Assembly: GCA_048266425.1 (NCBI GenBank)
Contig: JBLWZN010000012.1
Span: forward strand, 1-64,000
Reading direction: 5' to 3'
DNA length: 64,000 bases
Source: Cerina sp048266425
Lineage (GTDB): Bacteria > Bacteroidota > Bacteroidia > Flavobacteriales > Flavobacteriaceae
Shown: positions 9,774-18,336 of the stretch, one piece after another
Position numbering within the stretch: the first letter of the stretch is position 1
How the letters are laid out: the number at the start of each line of letters is the position of its first letter
Program-made: the position numbers and the translations under genes
Notes under the pieces: model-generated
The model's database searches: none
Told to the model about the DNA's origin: nothing
Seen by the model: the letters and a program-made list of their open reading frames with translations, nothing else

Positions 9774-10280
9774 TTACTTCACCGTATAGCCCTTTCCTTC
9801 CAAGCAGGCGGTAAATGCTTTTTTGTAATTATCCATATAGGCTTTTTCTTGGGCGGCGGCAGCTTGGTTGTTCGCTTGTTGTTCCTTTTCATCGCCTACT
9901 ACTTTGGCCCTTCTACCCCTCAAACCTCCGAGCACGGCACCAATGGCGGCTCCTTCCCCTGCATTACCTGCTATGGCACCTATGGCGGCACCCGCAGCTG
10001 CTCCACCGGCCGCGCCTACAACGGCTGTTCCATCAACGGATTTGTCTACCTGTGCTGCCTGTACCTTTGTGGGATTCATGGGGTCGACCCCCGTTTGTTC
10101 CTGTGCCCATTTGTAGCAGGCGGCTTCATCCGTATCCTGTGTAGCTTGGCTTTGCTGTTTGGAAGGAAAAACATACAGCCCCAGACTGGTTGCAATGGAT
10201 GTACTTTTTTGGGCAGTCTGTGCCTTAGCTCCATAGCTAAGGGAAACAAATGTGATCAGAGTAAATAGTATTCTTTTCAT
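9774..10280 (-). CDS. Glycine-zipper family envelope protein
   Basis: Start placed at the ATG at 10280, which gives a signal peptide (MKRILFTLITFVSLSYGAKAQ). The 168-residue protein has a short Cys-containing segment (DEAACYKWAQEQTGVDP), then a long Gly/Ala zipper (about residues 85-125) with GXXXG spacing typical of membrane-inserting or oligomerising glycine zippers, and a C-terminal helix with FTACLEGKGYTVK. The two Cys residues could form a disulfide. It begins 19 bp after the NTF2-like lipoprotein gene and is probably translated from the same message. Function unknown; glycine-zipper proteins often sit in the outer membrane. Confidence 0.7.
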   Translation of the reverse strand: MKRILFTLITFVSLSYGAKAQTAQKSTSIATSLGLYVFPSKQQSQATQDTDEAACYKWAQEQTGVDPMNPTKVQAAQVDKSVDGTAVVGAAGGAAAGAAIGAIAGNAGEGAAIGAVLGGLRGRRAKVVGDEKEQQANNQAAAAQEKAYMDNYKKAFTACLEGKGYTVK

Positions 10281-10299
10281 GTTTGTATTGGTTAATGTT

Positions 10300-10800
10300 T
10301 TAAAGGTTGTTTGGATTGATAAATACATAGCCCAATTGTTCCAGGGCATCGGCTTCGTTGTAGAAGGTATAGCTTTTAACGATTTTACCATTCGCTATTT
10401 GATAGATGGAATTGGCCCAAATAATCACCGATCCCCTATCGTCCTTGTAGGTGATATGGAGTTCGGCCCAGTTGGATATCCAATTGCCCTGGTTCTCTCC
10501 GCTGGTAATCTTTATAGCTGCATTTCTTGAGCGGGAATATTTAATTTTCTCGTATAGGTTCTCCACGTTGAACTTCCAGTTTTTAATAGCTTCGGTCTTT
10601 CCGATAGAATCCCCATAGGAAGGGCCAAGGCCAATGTAATTGTCGTCCAGTACGGAATCCATCGTATCATAATCCAGGTTCTCAACGGCGTGGATATAAT
10701 TTTGGATCAAGGCAAGGTCTTCTTGTGAATGATCGTTTACAGAGGTGCAACTTCCCAGGATAATGGGCAGTAGCAATAGTGGGAAAATTAGTTTTTTCAT
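10300..10800 (-). CDS. NTF2-like (SnoaL-type) lipoprotein
   Basis: A 166-residue protein with a lipoprotein signal (lipobox LGSC, Cys17). The mature part begins DLALIQNYIHAVENLDYDTMDSVLDDNY, the usual start of an NTF2/SnoaL-like cone fold, and ends with IVKSYTFYNEADALEQLGY, the usual last strand. Such domains either hydrolyse small ligands or bind them; no catalytic set is evident here. It precedes the glycine-zipper gene by 19 bp, probably a two-gene operon. Confidence 0.75.
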   Translation of the reverse strand: MKKLIFPLLLLPIILGSCTSVNDHSQEDLALIQNYIHAVENLDYDTMDSVLDDNYIGLGPSYGDSIGKTEAIKNWKFNVENLYEKIKYSRSRNAAIKITSGENQGNWISNWAELHITYKDDRGSVIIWANSIYQIANGKIVKSYTFYNEADALEQLGYVFINPNNL

Positions 10801-11097
10801 TTTTTAAAATTGATATGGTTAAGTATTTATAAAAGTGTTAACTGTGATACGCCATTTCTTAAGATTAAAAATTTTTAATCATATCCCCATAAGTCCTACG
10901 TCCCTTAATCGATTCTACATAAAATTTTGATCTGGATACAACGCCTTGGCATTTACCAATATATTGTTACATAAGTCAGCATGCCCAAAGTTGTAAGGGA
11001 TCGAAGGAAGTCCCGAAATCATTTCAACCCAGCGCTCCCATCCTTGGGAGAACGACGTAAATCTACAATATAATTAAATGTACAGGTTAACTTTTGC
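10801..11097. other. Intergenic, nothing recognised
   Basis: About 300 bp upstream of the NTF2-like gene and downstream of the OmpW-like gene, both leftward. No further gene or RNA is visible. Confidence 0.4.
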
Positions 11098-11871
11098 TTA
11101 CAAATTGAATCCCAAACGTATTACCGGGCCCGAAGTATTCACATCGTACATAAAACGGTCTTCACCGGCGCCTTTGGTATAGTCCATACTGATGATACGG
11201 TAGCCACCGCTCACCTGGAACAATTGGGAGAACCGGTACCCTACATAGGCCTGTATTTGCCAGGCAAAATCGGAGCCCACTCCAAATCCTCCAATATCCC
11301 CCCGAAATTGGTACAACAATTTTTCTCCCGAAGGGTTTTTGATCCGGGCAATGATAATTGGGTCGAACCAAGTAGCCTGAGAGCTCTTGTTCCGAACCGA
11401 ACCGCCGTTTGGTGCATCAATAGTAAGTCTTGCTCCGGCACTAAGGGTATTGATACGGCCTCCCACCCCTACATCCAACCAGGGCAAGAGCCTTCTAAAT
11501 CCGCTTATTTCCCAAGCAAACTGCTTTGCATGCAAAGATCCATCAGCGATGTCCCCCCCTCTTTCAGCATCCTGCTTCAAGTTCATATAAATAATATCGT
11601 TGCCAATGGCCCAATCCTCCGTATAGGCCTCTCCATAGAGCATGGCAGCCATTTGTAAATGGCTGAAAATGTCTCCAGTATTGGCATCCACGGTTATATC
11701 GGGCAAATTACCGACACCCGTATCCCCATTCATATAAGGTAACATTAGATAAGGTTCTATCAGGAAATCCCACGTTTTGTCCGATGTAAACTGGGCTGAT
11801 GCAATTGAAGTTATCAAACAAAGCAAAGAGATTAAGTACAAGCAGACCGAACGGGATAATCGCGTGTTCAT
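11098..11871 (-). CDS. Outer-membrane beta-barrel protein of sulfatase operon
   Basis: A 257-residue protein with a signal peptide (SIASAQ) and a strand-rich body: WDFLIEPYLMLPYMNGD, then FAWEISGFRRLLPWLDVGVGG, LLYQFRGDIGGFGVGSDFAWQ and a last strand GPVIRLGFNL with a terminal hydrophobic pattern. It resembles small outer-membrane barrels of about 8-10 strands; I cannot assign it to one named family. It lies 98 bp after the arylsulfatase gene on the same strand, so it is likely the downstream partner in that operon, perhaps a channel for the sulfated or desulfated compound. Confidence 0.65.
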   Translation of the reverse strand: MNTRLSRSVCLYLISLLCLITSIASAQFTSDKTWDFLIEPYLMLPYMNGDTGVGNLPDITVDANTGDIFSHLQMAAMLYGEAYTEDWAIGNDIIYMNLKQDAERGGDIADGSLHAKQFAWEISGFRRLLPWLDVGVGGRINTLSAGARLTIDAPNGGSVRNKSSQATWFDPIIIARIKNPSGEKLLYQFRGDIGGFGVGSDFAWQIQAYVGYRFSQLFQVSGGYRIISMDYTKGAGEDRFMYDVNTSGPVIRLGFNL

Positions 11872-11969
11872 GGTGTTCAGAAATTTAAATTATACTGACA
11901 TAATATCTTTAACACAACTTCCCCAAGAATTTTTGATTTACGGGGAAGCCATGCGGCAAAAGAGGTTGA

Positions 11970-14348
11970 TTATTTTTTGGGATACCAAATTTTAGAAGTA
12001 CCAATGCTTCCATTGAACTTAAAAGGTGCTTTATCGTAATAATCAACAGATACGGGGGAACCCAGATCACTGCCAAAATCGAGGCAATCATTGGCTGTAA
12101 ACGCAACTGGTGCAGTGATGGGCACACGACCTTTCGCAACCTCTTTTCCGTTTACCTTAAGTATTATGTCCATTGGTGATCCAGGCTTTGGGGCCACTAA
12201 CCTGGAAACGACTTCTACGCTGACCTTCCCGGTCGGTAATTTTGTTTTAGCCTTGATATGGGTACGATCAATTTCAAAAAGGTTGTACTCATAGGACAGA
12301 TATCCGTCCTTTATATAGCAAGACAGACCACCGGAAAAGCCTCCAAGCGCATAAAGTACACCATTGGCATTTTCAGGAACGGTTATTTCCATGCTCACAT
12401 CATTGTCGAACTTGCCCAACTTTGGTGCTGTAAATTCGGGCATGCGCTCAATTCGGCCGCTAAAGGTCCAATCCGTGTAAGGGGTGGCGGGCGCATCTTC
12501 CGGATGGTAAACAATAGACCATAGTCCTCCACCGATAGGGAGATTTTTGTTTTTTGCTGATTCTACCAAGAACATATTCTTCATCTCGGCCAGCTTCTCA
12601 GGCATTTTTTTGGATAAATCGTTTGCCTGACTCCAATCTTCGTCAATATTGTATAGTTCCCAAGTGTCCTCTTCGGGATTCCAGGTGGCCGCGCCGGCAG
12701 GAAGACCCGGAATCCAAGGGGTTCGGAGACCAAAGGCCGAAGCAAACCAACCGTCGTAGTAGAGCCCACGGCTGCCCATAATATCAAAAAACTGCATTTT
12801 TCGTATTCCTTCCACCTTTGGATTGGCGAAGGTGTAATCCATGCTTACCCCGTCGATCGGGTCTTGGGGGAAACCATTCACCACTTTTGGTTCTTCAATA
12901 CCCACCACTTCGTAAATGGTCGGTACAATATCGATTACGTGGTGAAACTGTGGCCGTGGCGTGTTGTCGTGCTTAATTTTTTTGGGCCAGGATACTGCCA
13001 TAGGCTGGCGGGTACCCCCGAAATGGGCGGCGACCAATTTTGTTGATTTGTAGGGTGTGGATCCGGCCCAGGCCCAACCGGCATTGTACATATTGTCGGT
13101 TTTTGGCGATCCCAATACGTCTAGACCACCCAGTTTATCCAGGGCGTCAATATGCTGTTTGATGGTAGTTGGAATTCCATTTTGCGCAAGCAATTCACTG
13201 ATGGTTCCGTTTTGACCTTCGGCAGAGGAGCCATTATCGCCCCAGATATAGAAAATAAGGGTATTGTCAAGCTTCCCTTCTTTTTCTATTTCATCAATAA
13301 GCAACCCGACGTTGTGGTCGGTATGCTCACCATAACCGGCAAATACCTCCATCAACCTGCTTTGGAAAGCTCTCTCAGATTCGGGAATTTCATCCCAGCC
13401 TTTCATGCTTTCGTTGCGCTCGGTAAGATCGGCATCCGGAGGAATCCACCCTAATTCTTTTTGTCTTTTGAAGGCGCGCTTGCGGTACTCATCCCATCCA
13501 TCATCGAATTTACCTTTGTACTTATCGGCCCATTCCTTGGTTACATGGTGCGGTCCATGTACGGCTCCTGGTGCCCAATACATAAAGAAAGGTTTATCCG
13601 GGGAAAAAGCCTGTTGTTCCCTTAGCCAACGTATCGCATCCTCGGTAATATCCTCGGTAAGGTGATAGTAATCATGGCCTTGTGTGGTGTGGGGGTGTTC
13701 CACAACGGTTGTGTTTCGAACCATATGCGGTTCGTACTGTGACGCCTCCCCGGCAAGAAAGCCGTAAAAATATTCAAAGCCATAGCCGGTAGGCCAGTAG
13801 TCAAAAGGTCCTTTGGAAGTTGTTAACTCTGCAGGGGTGTTGTGCCATTTTCCAAAGGCGCTGGTGTTGTAGCCATAAGCTTTCAAGACTTCGGCAATGG
13901 TGGCGGAGGTTTTTGGGATCGTTCCACTAAAGCCGCCCCAATCATTGGCGAATTCGGCAATCTGTCCGTTTCCTACAACGGTGTGGTTTCTTCCCGTGAG
14001 AATCGAGGCCCTCGTTGGGGAGCACATGGCCGTAGAGTGAAATCGATTATAGGAAATCCCTAGGTTAGCAACCCGACTTAACGTTGGGGTATTAATTTCA
14101 CCGCCATATGTTGATGGTGTGGCAGGCCCGGCATCGTCTATGAGGATGATAAGTATGTTGGGGGCGTCCTTTGCAAGCCGGTCGGGATCTACCCTTTTAT
14201 GATAAGTGGAAGTCTGCATGGTGAGGCCGGCTTCGCTCGCAGATGGCGTAGGAGGAAAGGGCAGCACGTCCTGGGCTTTAATAGAATCTGCCCAGCCAAA
14301 GGCCACAAAAAGAGCGAGAACGACTAAATCAACGGGTTTGGATTTCAT
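11970..14348 (-). CDS. Arylsulfatase, type I formylglycine sulfatase (S1_4-like)
   Basis: A 792-residue exported sulfatase (signal peptide ending near SIKAQ). NILIILIDDAG supplies the Ca2+ ligands Asp71 and Asp72. CSPTRASILTGR places the Cys to be turned into formylglycine at residue 109 (C-x-P-x-R core). GKWHNTPAE and WAPGAVHGPHH carry the Lys/His residues around the sulfate, and IWGDNGSSAEG carries Asp-Asn. The length and the extra C-terminal beta domain (from about residue 600) match the large arylsulfatases of family S1_4. Its gene diverges from a regulator gene and its promoter shares a 34-bp block with the DUF1254 operon. A Cys-type sulfatase needs a maturase; none is encoded here. Confidence 0.9.
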   Translation of the reverse strand: MKSKPVDLVVLALFVAFGWADSIKAQDVLPFPPTPSASEAGLTMQTSTYHKRVDPDRLAKDAPNILIILIDDAGPATPSTYGGEINTPTLSRVANLGISYNRFHSTAMCSPTRASILTGRNHTVVGNGQIAEFANDWGGFSGTIPKTSATIAEVLKAYGYNTSAFGKWHNTPAELTTSKGPFDYWPTGYGFEYFYGFLAGEASQYEPHMVRNTTVVEHPHTTQGHDYYHLTEDITEDAIRWLREQQAFSPDKPFFMYWAPGAVHGPHHVTKEWADKYKGKFDDGWDEYRKRAFKRQKELGWIPPDADLTERNESMKGWDEIPESERAFQSRLMEVFAGYGEHTDHNVGLLIDEIEKEGKLDNTLIFYIWGDNGSSAEGQNGTISELLAQNGIPTTIKQHIDALDKLGGLDVLGSPKTDNMYNAGWAWAGSTPYKSTKLVAAHFGGTRQPMAVSWPKKIKHDNTPRPQFHHVIDIVPTIYEVVGIEEPKVVNGFPQDPIDGVSMDYTFANPKVEGIRKMQFFDIMGSRGLYYDGWFASAFGLRTPWIPGLPAGAATWNPEEDTWELYNIDEDWSQANDLSKKMPEKLAEMKNMFLVESAKNKNLPIGGGLWSIVYHPEDAPATPYTDWTFSGRIERMPEFTAPKLGKFDNDVSMEITVPENANGVLYALGGFSGGLSCYIKDGYLSYEYNLFEIDRTHIKAKTKLPTGKVSVEVVSRLVAPKPGSPMDIILKVNGKEVAKGRVPITAPVAFTANDCLDFGSDLGSPVSVDYYDKAPFKFNGSIGTSKIWYPKK

Positions 14349-14380
14349 AGGATTTATTTTTTGTGATTAAAAAGAACAAT

Positions 14381-14438
14381 CGAAAATAATCACATTTCCT
14401 ACAATATGCAAGTTTAATACCGTTACTTAACCGTTAAA
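14381..14438 (-). promoter_or_regulatory. Promoter and inverted-repeat operator of sulfatase operon
   Basis: Read on the minus strand: an inverted repeat ACGGTTA-AG-TAACGGT (plus-strand 14419-14434, one mismatch), then 5 bp past the 20-nt core the box ACTTGCATA (14405-14413), then 16 bp, then TATTTTCG (14381-14388), close to the -7 motif TAnnTTTG. The same arrangement with identical spacings lies at 16283-16340 before the DUF1254 operon. The repeat centre is 45.5 bp from the end of the -7 element, a position suited to an activator. Confidence 0.7.
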
Positions 14439-14504
14439 TGGTTAATGGGAAAACCTTGTACGAAGCTTGCCGATTTCTGAGAAGAGTGAACGAAGTTTTT
14501 TAGT

Positions 14505-14512
14505 TATATTTG
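14505..14512 (+). promoter_or_regulatory. Probable -7 element of the TPR regulator gene
   Basis: TATATTTG matches TAnnTTTG exactly and lies about 50 bp upstream of the regulator start. No clear -33 TTTG was found at the usual distance. Confidence 0.45.
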
Positions 14513-14564
14513 ATAAAGGAAACAATGAAGTGATTTAAGCTTTTTGTTTGTAAACCAACCACCA

Positions 14565-16175
14565 ATGTTACGCAAACAACATGAAAACAATACGTTACCA
14601 CACTCGGAAAAAGAGATTCTTGGTGAACTGAACCGTATCCTATCCAGTGATTTGTTTGCCCGGTCTTCCGTTCTGTCCAGTTTTCTAAAGTTTATCGTGG
14701 AAGAGACCCTAAAAGGTAACACAGAGGGATTAAAAGAATATACCATTGCGGTAAATGCCTTAGGGAAATCAGAGGATTTTAATCCGCAAATGGATGCTAT
14801 TGTAAGGATTCATGCTGGCCGGCTCCGACGCTTATTAAATGAGTATTACGCCGGTCCAGGTATTACCGATACGATAAAGATTGAAGTAGTAAAAGGCACT
14901 TATGTTCCGGTATTTCGAACACATTTGGTCAATAAACCAAAAGCGGAGATTAAAGGGAAAAGTCGGCCGGTGCACTATTCACGGTCAAAACTTACCCTTG
15001 CTATTCTGCCTTTTCGCAATTTATGTCCTGATAATGATTACCAATTTTTTGTGGATGGATTTGGCGAAGAGCTGACCCGTATTTTTAGTAATTTACAGAC
15101 TATAGATGTAATAGCCCATCACTCTACACGTAAATATGCTTCTAGTCTTGAAGATATGCGCGTGATAGGTTCCGATTTAGGCGTTCATTACATTGTTACC
15201 GGCTCGGTAAAGCGGTCATTAAAGGAAATAAGGGTAAACGTAGCATTGGTGAAAGCCGTCACTGGTATGCAATTTTGGTCCCAATCTTATACCCACCCAT
15301 TAGAAATTGATAAGCTGATAGATATTCAGGATCAAATCATTGAAAATGTTTGCTCAATGCTGGGGGACTATTACGGTCTTATAATTCAAGAAAACTCTCA
15401 GTCCCATGATGAACCTACAAGTATAGATACATTTGATGCCGCACTGTGGAATTATTATTTCCATATGAACTACTCGGAGGCAGCGTATCTGAAAACCCGG
15501 CATGCACTGGAAAACGCAATACGCCGTGACCCAAATTATGCAACTGGCTTGGCTATGTTGGCAGAGCTTTATGTTTTGGCTCATTCACTGGGATATCCAA
15601 CCGTAGACGACCCCATTATGACCGGTCTTGAGCTCACGAAAAGGGCAATAAGATTAGATCCGAATTGCCAAAAAGCTTATCAGGAATATGCTTGGACTCT
15701 TCTCCATTTGAAAAGAAAGGAAGAAGCCCTCCAAGCTATGGAACAATGTCTTTCCATTAATCCTTCTTCGGTGTCATCAATAGGTACAATTGGTTTTGGA
15801 ATGGCCTGTGCCGGTGAGTATGATAGAGCACATCTATTGCTTACCAGGTCTATTAATTTGAATCCGCATTGTCCGTGGTGGTTTTATTACGGATTCTTTT
15901 TGGTTTATTTTCAAAAACACGATTACGAAAAGGCTCTTGAATTCGCTAATAAGATAGATACTGTAGATGTCTATTTAGATCCATTGACGAAAGCAGTCGC
16001 CAAAGCCCAACTCGGTATGCAAAATGATGCGGAAAAGGATATTAGGAAGTTGACCGAAGAGTTTCCAGCGATCAGTAGTGATCTAACGGCAACTTTAGGA
16101 ACATTTCTACTCGATAAATTCTTGGTAAAGGAAATTATTGAAGGGGCGAAAAAAGCGGGACTTCAAACCGGCTAA
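14565..16175 (+). CDS. Regulator with winged-helix-like N-terminus, TolB-N-like and TPR regions
   Basis: I choose the ATG at 14565; a TTG seven codons earlier is possible. The N-terminus (about residues 13-100) has SSVLSSFLKFIVEETLKG, LKEYTIAVNALG and DAIVRIHAGRLRRLLNEYY, ending VVKGTYVPVF. This is the conserved segment seen in front of TolB/TPR regulators in several phyla and is thought to be a DNA-binding winged-helix domain. Residues 130-270 (LTLAILPFRNL, YFVDGFGEELT-like, VHYIVTGSVKR) match the N-terminal domain shared with TolB and class III cyclase regulators. Residues 290-510 are TPR repeats. It lies between two operons sharing an operator, so it is the obvious candidate to bind it. 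Confidence 0.75.
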   Translation: MLRKQHENNTLPHSEKEILGELNRILSSDLFARSSVLSSFLKFIVEETLKGNTEGLKEYTIAVNALGKSEDFNPQMDAIVRIHAGRLRRLLNEYYAGPGITDTIKIEVVKGTYVPVFRTHLVNKPKAEIKGKSRPVHYSRSKLTLAILPFRNLCPDNDYQFFVDGFGEELTRIFSNLQTIDVIAHHSTRKYASSLEDMRVIGSDLGVHYIVTGSVKRSLKEIRVNVALVKAVTGMQFWSQSYTHPLEIDKLIDIQDQIIENVCSMLGDYYGLIIQENSQSHDEPTSIDTFDAALWNYYFHMNYSEAAYLKTRHALENAIRRDPNYATGLAMLAELYVLAHSLGYPTVDDPIMTGLELTKRAIRLDPNCQKAYQEYAWTLLHLKRKEEALQAMEQCLSINPSSVSSIGTIGFGMACAGEYDRAHLLLTRSINLNPHCPWWFYYGFFLVYFQKHDYEKALEFANKIDTVDVYLDPLTKAVAKAQLGMQNDAEKDIRKLTEEFPAISSDLTATLGTFLLDKFLVKEIIEGAKKAGLQTG

Positions 16176-16282
16176 TTTTTCCAAATCTATTACTCTAACT
16201 TCAAAAGATCATAATATACTCCCCTCCCGAGGCAACTAAAAAGGTTTATTTTCAATATATTTCAAGTATTGATTAAAATCTC

Positions 16283-16340
16283 TTTAACGGTTAAGTAACC
16301 GTGAAATACTTACATAAAAGGTCACATTCCCATACATTTA
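16283..16340 (+). promoter_or_regulatory. Promoter and inverted-repeat operator of DUF1254 operon
   Basis: Perfect 7-2-7 inverted repeat ACGGTTA-AG-TAACCGT at 16287-16302 inside a 20-nt core, then ACTTACATA (16308-16316), then 16 bp, then TACATTTA (16333-16340), a near match to TAnnTTTG. The core matches the minus-strand site at 14419-14438 at 19 of 20 positions, and all spacings agree. Confidence 0.75.
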
Positions 16341-16367
16341 CATCGAATACCATAATCTGATCCCCTA

Positions 16368-16613
16368 ATGCTGAAGAGTACCATTTCAATCGTTCAAATA
16401 TTCCCAGATTTTGAAGAAAGAATTGATTTTCTATTTCAAGCCGATGAAATGTTCCGAGATCTTTGTACGGATTATATTTTATGTGCCAGCAAGGTACTGG
16501 AAATGAAGAAGGAAAAAAGGAAAAATAAGTCGCAAATCGAGGAATACGAGGAGTTACAAAAAGATTTGGAGCAAGAAATCTTACAAATGATCTCCAAAAA
16601 CCGAGATAGATAG
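16368..16613 (+). CDS. Small conserved hypothetical protein (81 aa)
   Basis: An 81-residue acidic helical protein starting MLKSTISIVQIFPDFEERIDF and ending in a Lys/Glu-rich helix (EEYEELQKDLEQEI). It has no signal peptide or membrane segment. The pattern of an N-terminal RDLCTDY element and a C-terminal EEYxxLxxxLExEI helix resembles small proteins of 80-90 residues that I have seen beside DUF1254 or electron-transfer genes, but I know no function. It is the first gene after the shared promoter and 49 bp ahead of the first DUF1254 gene, so it is probably operon member one. Confidence 0.6.
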   Translation: MLKSTISIVQIFPDFEERIDFLFQADEMFRDLCTDYILCASKVLEMKKEKRKNKSQIEEYEELQKDLEQEILQMISKNRDR

Positions 16614-16662
16614 GGAGCCTAATTACACCATCAATAATTTTATAATCTAACCTATTAATTAA

Positions 16663-18255
16663 ATGAACACCATGGATTTAAAAGTCAAATTACCCATTGC
16701 AATTGCCATTCTTACGTTTCTGGCCATAAGCTGCCAAAACCACAAAGAGGAACAAAAAACAGAAACTACGGCCGTAAAAACCAGCTCCTTTGAATCGATT
16801 TTGGAGAAGTACAATACAAAAATCCCAACAGAAATATTGACCCCAGACGTTGTTGAGACAAGAATAGGCACCTTAAATTTCTTTGACGGATTGCCCTCCG
16901 AAGAAACCACGAAGAAGGTTTATGACAACCTCGATTTTATGAGGGGCGTCGAAACCTTCTTGAATGGAATTCCGGCCACCTCCATAGAAGGCCTTCGCCT
17001 GGGATCGCAGGAAGCAGGTGCCAAAACATCGAACCAAGTTGTCATATTTGATGAATTAATGGATTCTAACCCCTTATTTTTAACAGGGAATACGAGTACG
17101 GTATACGCAATGGCTTTTCTAGATTTAAAAAATGACGGACCCACGGTAGTGGAGATTCCTGCAGGCTGTGGCCCTGGTACTGTAAACGACGCCTATTTTA
17201 GATTTGTGGTAGATATGGGCTTTCCGGGGCCAGACAGGGGCAAAGGTGGGAAATATTTAATTTTGCCACCCGATTTTGAGGGAGAAGCCCCGAAGGGCTA
17301 CTTCGTAGCAAAATCAACAAGCTATGTCAATTGGCTTATCCTTAGAGGGTTTTTGTTAGATGGAAAAACCGATTATTCATCAAAAATGTTTCGCGAAGGA
17401 CTGAAAGTTTACCCATTAAAAGATAGTGGCAACAGTCCAACTATGGAATTTATCAATGGTTCAAAAAAGTTGTTTAATACGATTCATGCCAATAACTACG
17501 AATTTTACCATGAATTGAATGATGTCATTCAACGCGAACCCGTTTCTTTTTTGGATCCTGAATTGCGTGGTCTATTTGCAAGTATTGGCATAGAAAAGGA
17601 AAAGCCATTTGACCCCGATACCAGGATGCAAGGGATCTTAACGGATGCCGTAGCCGTAGGTAATGCCACAGCCCGTGCAATTACTTTTAAAACCAGGGAG
17701 AAAGAATCATCTATTTTTAAAACCGGACATTGGGAATCGGCGTTCATTGGCGGAAGTTATCAATGGTTAAAAAACGATGGTAAAGGCGGTCGGTTCTTGG
17801 ATGCGCGGACACGCTTTTTTTACGCTGCCACCGTAAATACGCCTGCCATGGTATTAAAGATGATTGGTAAAGGCTCCCAGTACGCTGTTGCCTTTCTCGA
17901 TAAGGACGGCAATTACTTGGATGGTGGTAAAAATTACACCCTCAATATTCCGGCAAACGTACCTGCAAAGGATTTTTGGTCGGTGGTAATGTACGATCCC
18001 CAAACGCGTTCAGAACTGCAAACAAGTCAGCCTTTACCCAGCGTAAGCAGTCAAAGAACGCCATTGGTCCACAACGCGGACGGATCAACAACCTTGTATT
18101 TTGGACCTACAAATAGCGCGCCCAAAGGTATGGAGGCCAACTGGTTGCAGTCTGTTGATGGCAAAGGATTTTTTGTGATTTTAAGGCTTTATGGCCCCCT
18201 TGAACCTTGGTTTGACAAAGCATGGCAGCCTGGTGATTTTGAGCTTGTAAAATAA
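16663..18255 (+). CDS. DUF1254/DUF1214 lipoprotein 1
   Basis: A 530-residue lipoprotein (lipobox AISC, Cys24; Met4 is an alternative start). The N-terminal half carries DUF1254 features such as GTLNFFDGLPSEETTKKVYDNL and FLTGNTSTVYAMAFLDLKNDGPTVVE; the C-terminal half carries the DUF1214 end: KDFWSVVMYDPQTRSELQ, then TLYFGPTNSAPKGMEANWLQ and FFVILRLYGPLEPWFDKAWQPGDFELV. Proteins with these paired domains are widespread, often near sulfatases or porins, and are poorly characterised. It is followed 81 bp later by a second, more compact DUF1254 protein, which suggests the pair works on the same substrate. Confidence 0.85.
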   Translation: MNTMDLKVKLPIAIAILTFLAISCQNHKEEQKTETTAVKTSSFESILEKYNTKIPTEILTPDVVETRIGTLNFFDGLPSEETTKKVYDNLDFMRGVETFLNGIPATSIEGLRLGSQEAGAKTSNQVVIFDELMDSNPLFLTGNTSTVYAMAFLDLKNDGPTVVEIPAGCGPGTVNDAYFRFVVDMGFPGPDRGKGGKYLILPPDFEGEAPKGYFVAKSTSYVNWLILRGFLLDGKTDYSSKMFREGLKVYPLKDSGNSPTMEFINGSKKLFNTIHANNYEFYHELNDVIQREPVSFLDPELRGLFASIGIEKEKPFDPDTRMQGILTDAVAVGNATARAITFKTREKESSIFKTGHWESAFIGGSYQWLKNDGKGGRFLDARTRFFYAATVNTPAMVLKMIGKGSQYAVAFLDKDGNYLDGGKNYTLNIPANVPAKDFWSVVMYDPQTRSELQTSQPLPSVSSQRTPLVHNADGSTTLYFGPTNSAPKGMEANWLQSVDGKGFFVILRLYGPLEPWFDKAWQPGDFELVK

Positions 18256-18336
18256 TAGCAAGCCCAATTAATAAGAAGCATAACAATCTTCTTCTAAACC
18301 TTATTATTTTAATATAAAAAATATAAATCGCCAATC

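Noticed and set aside
9815..10268. Rightward frames opposite the glycine-zipper gene
   Set aside because: They arise from the repetitive Gly/Ala codons of the real gene.
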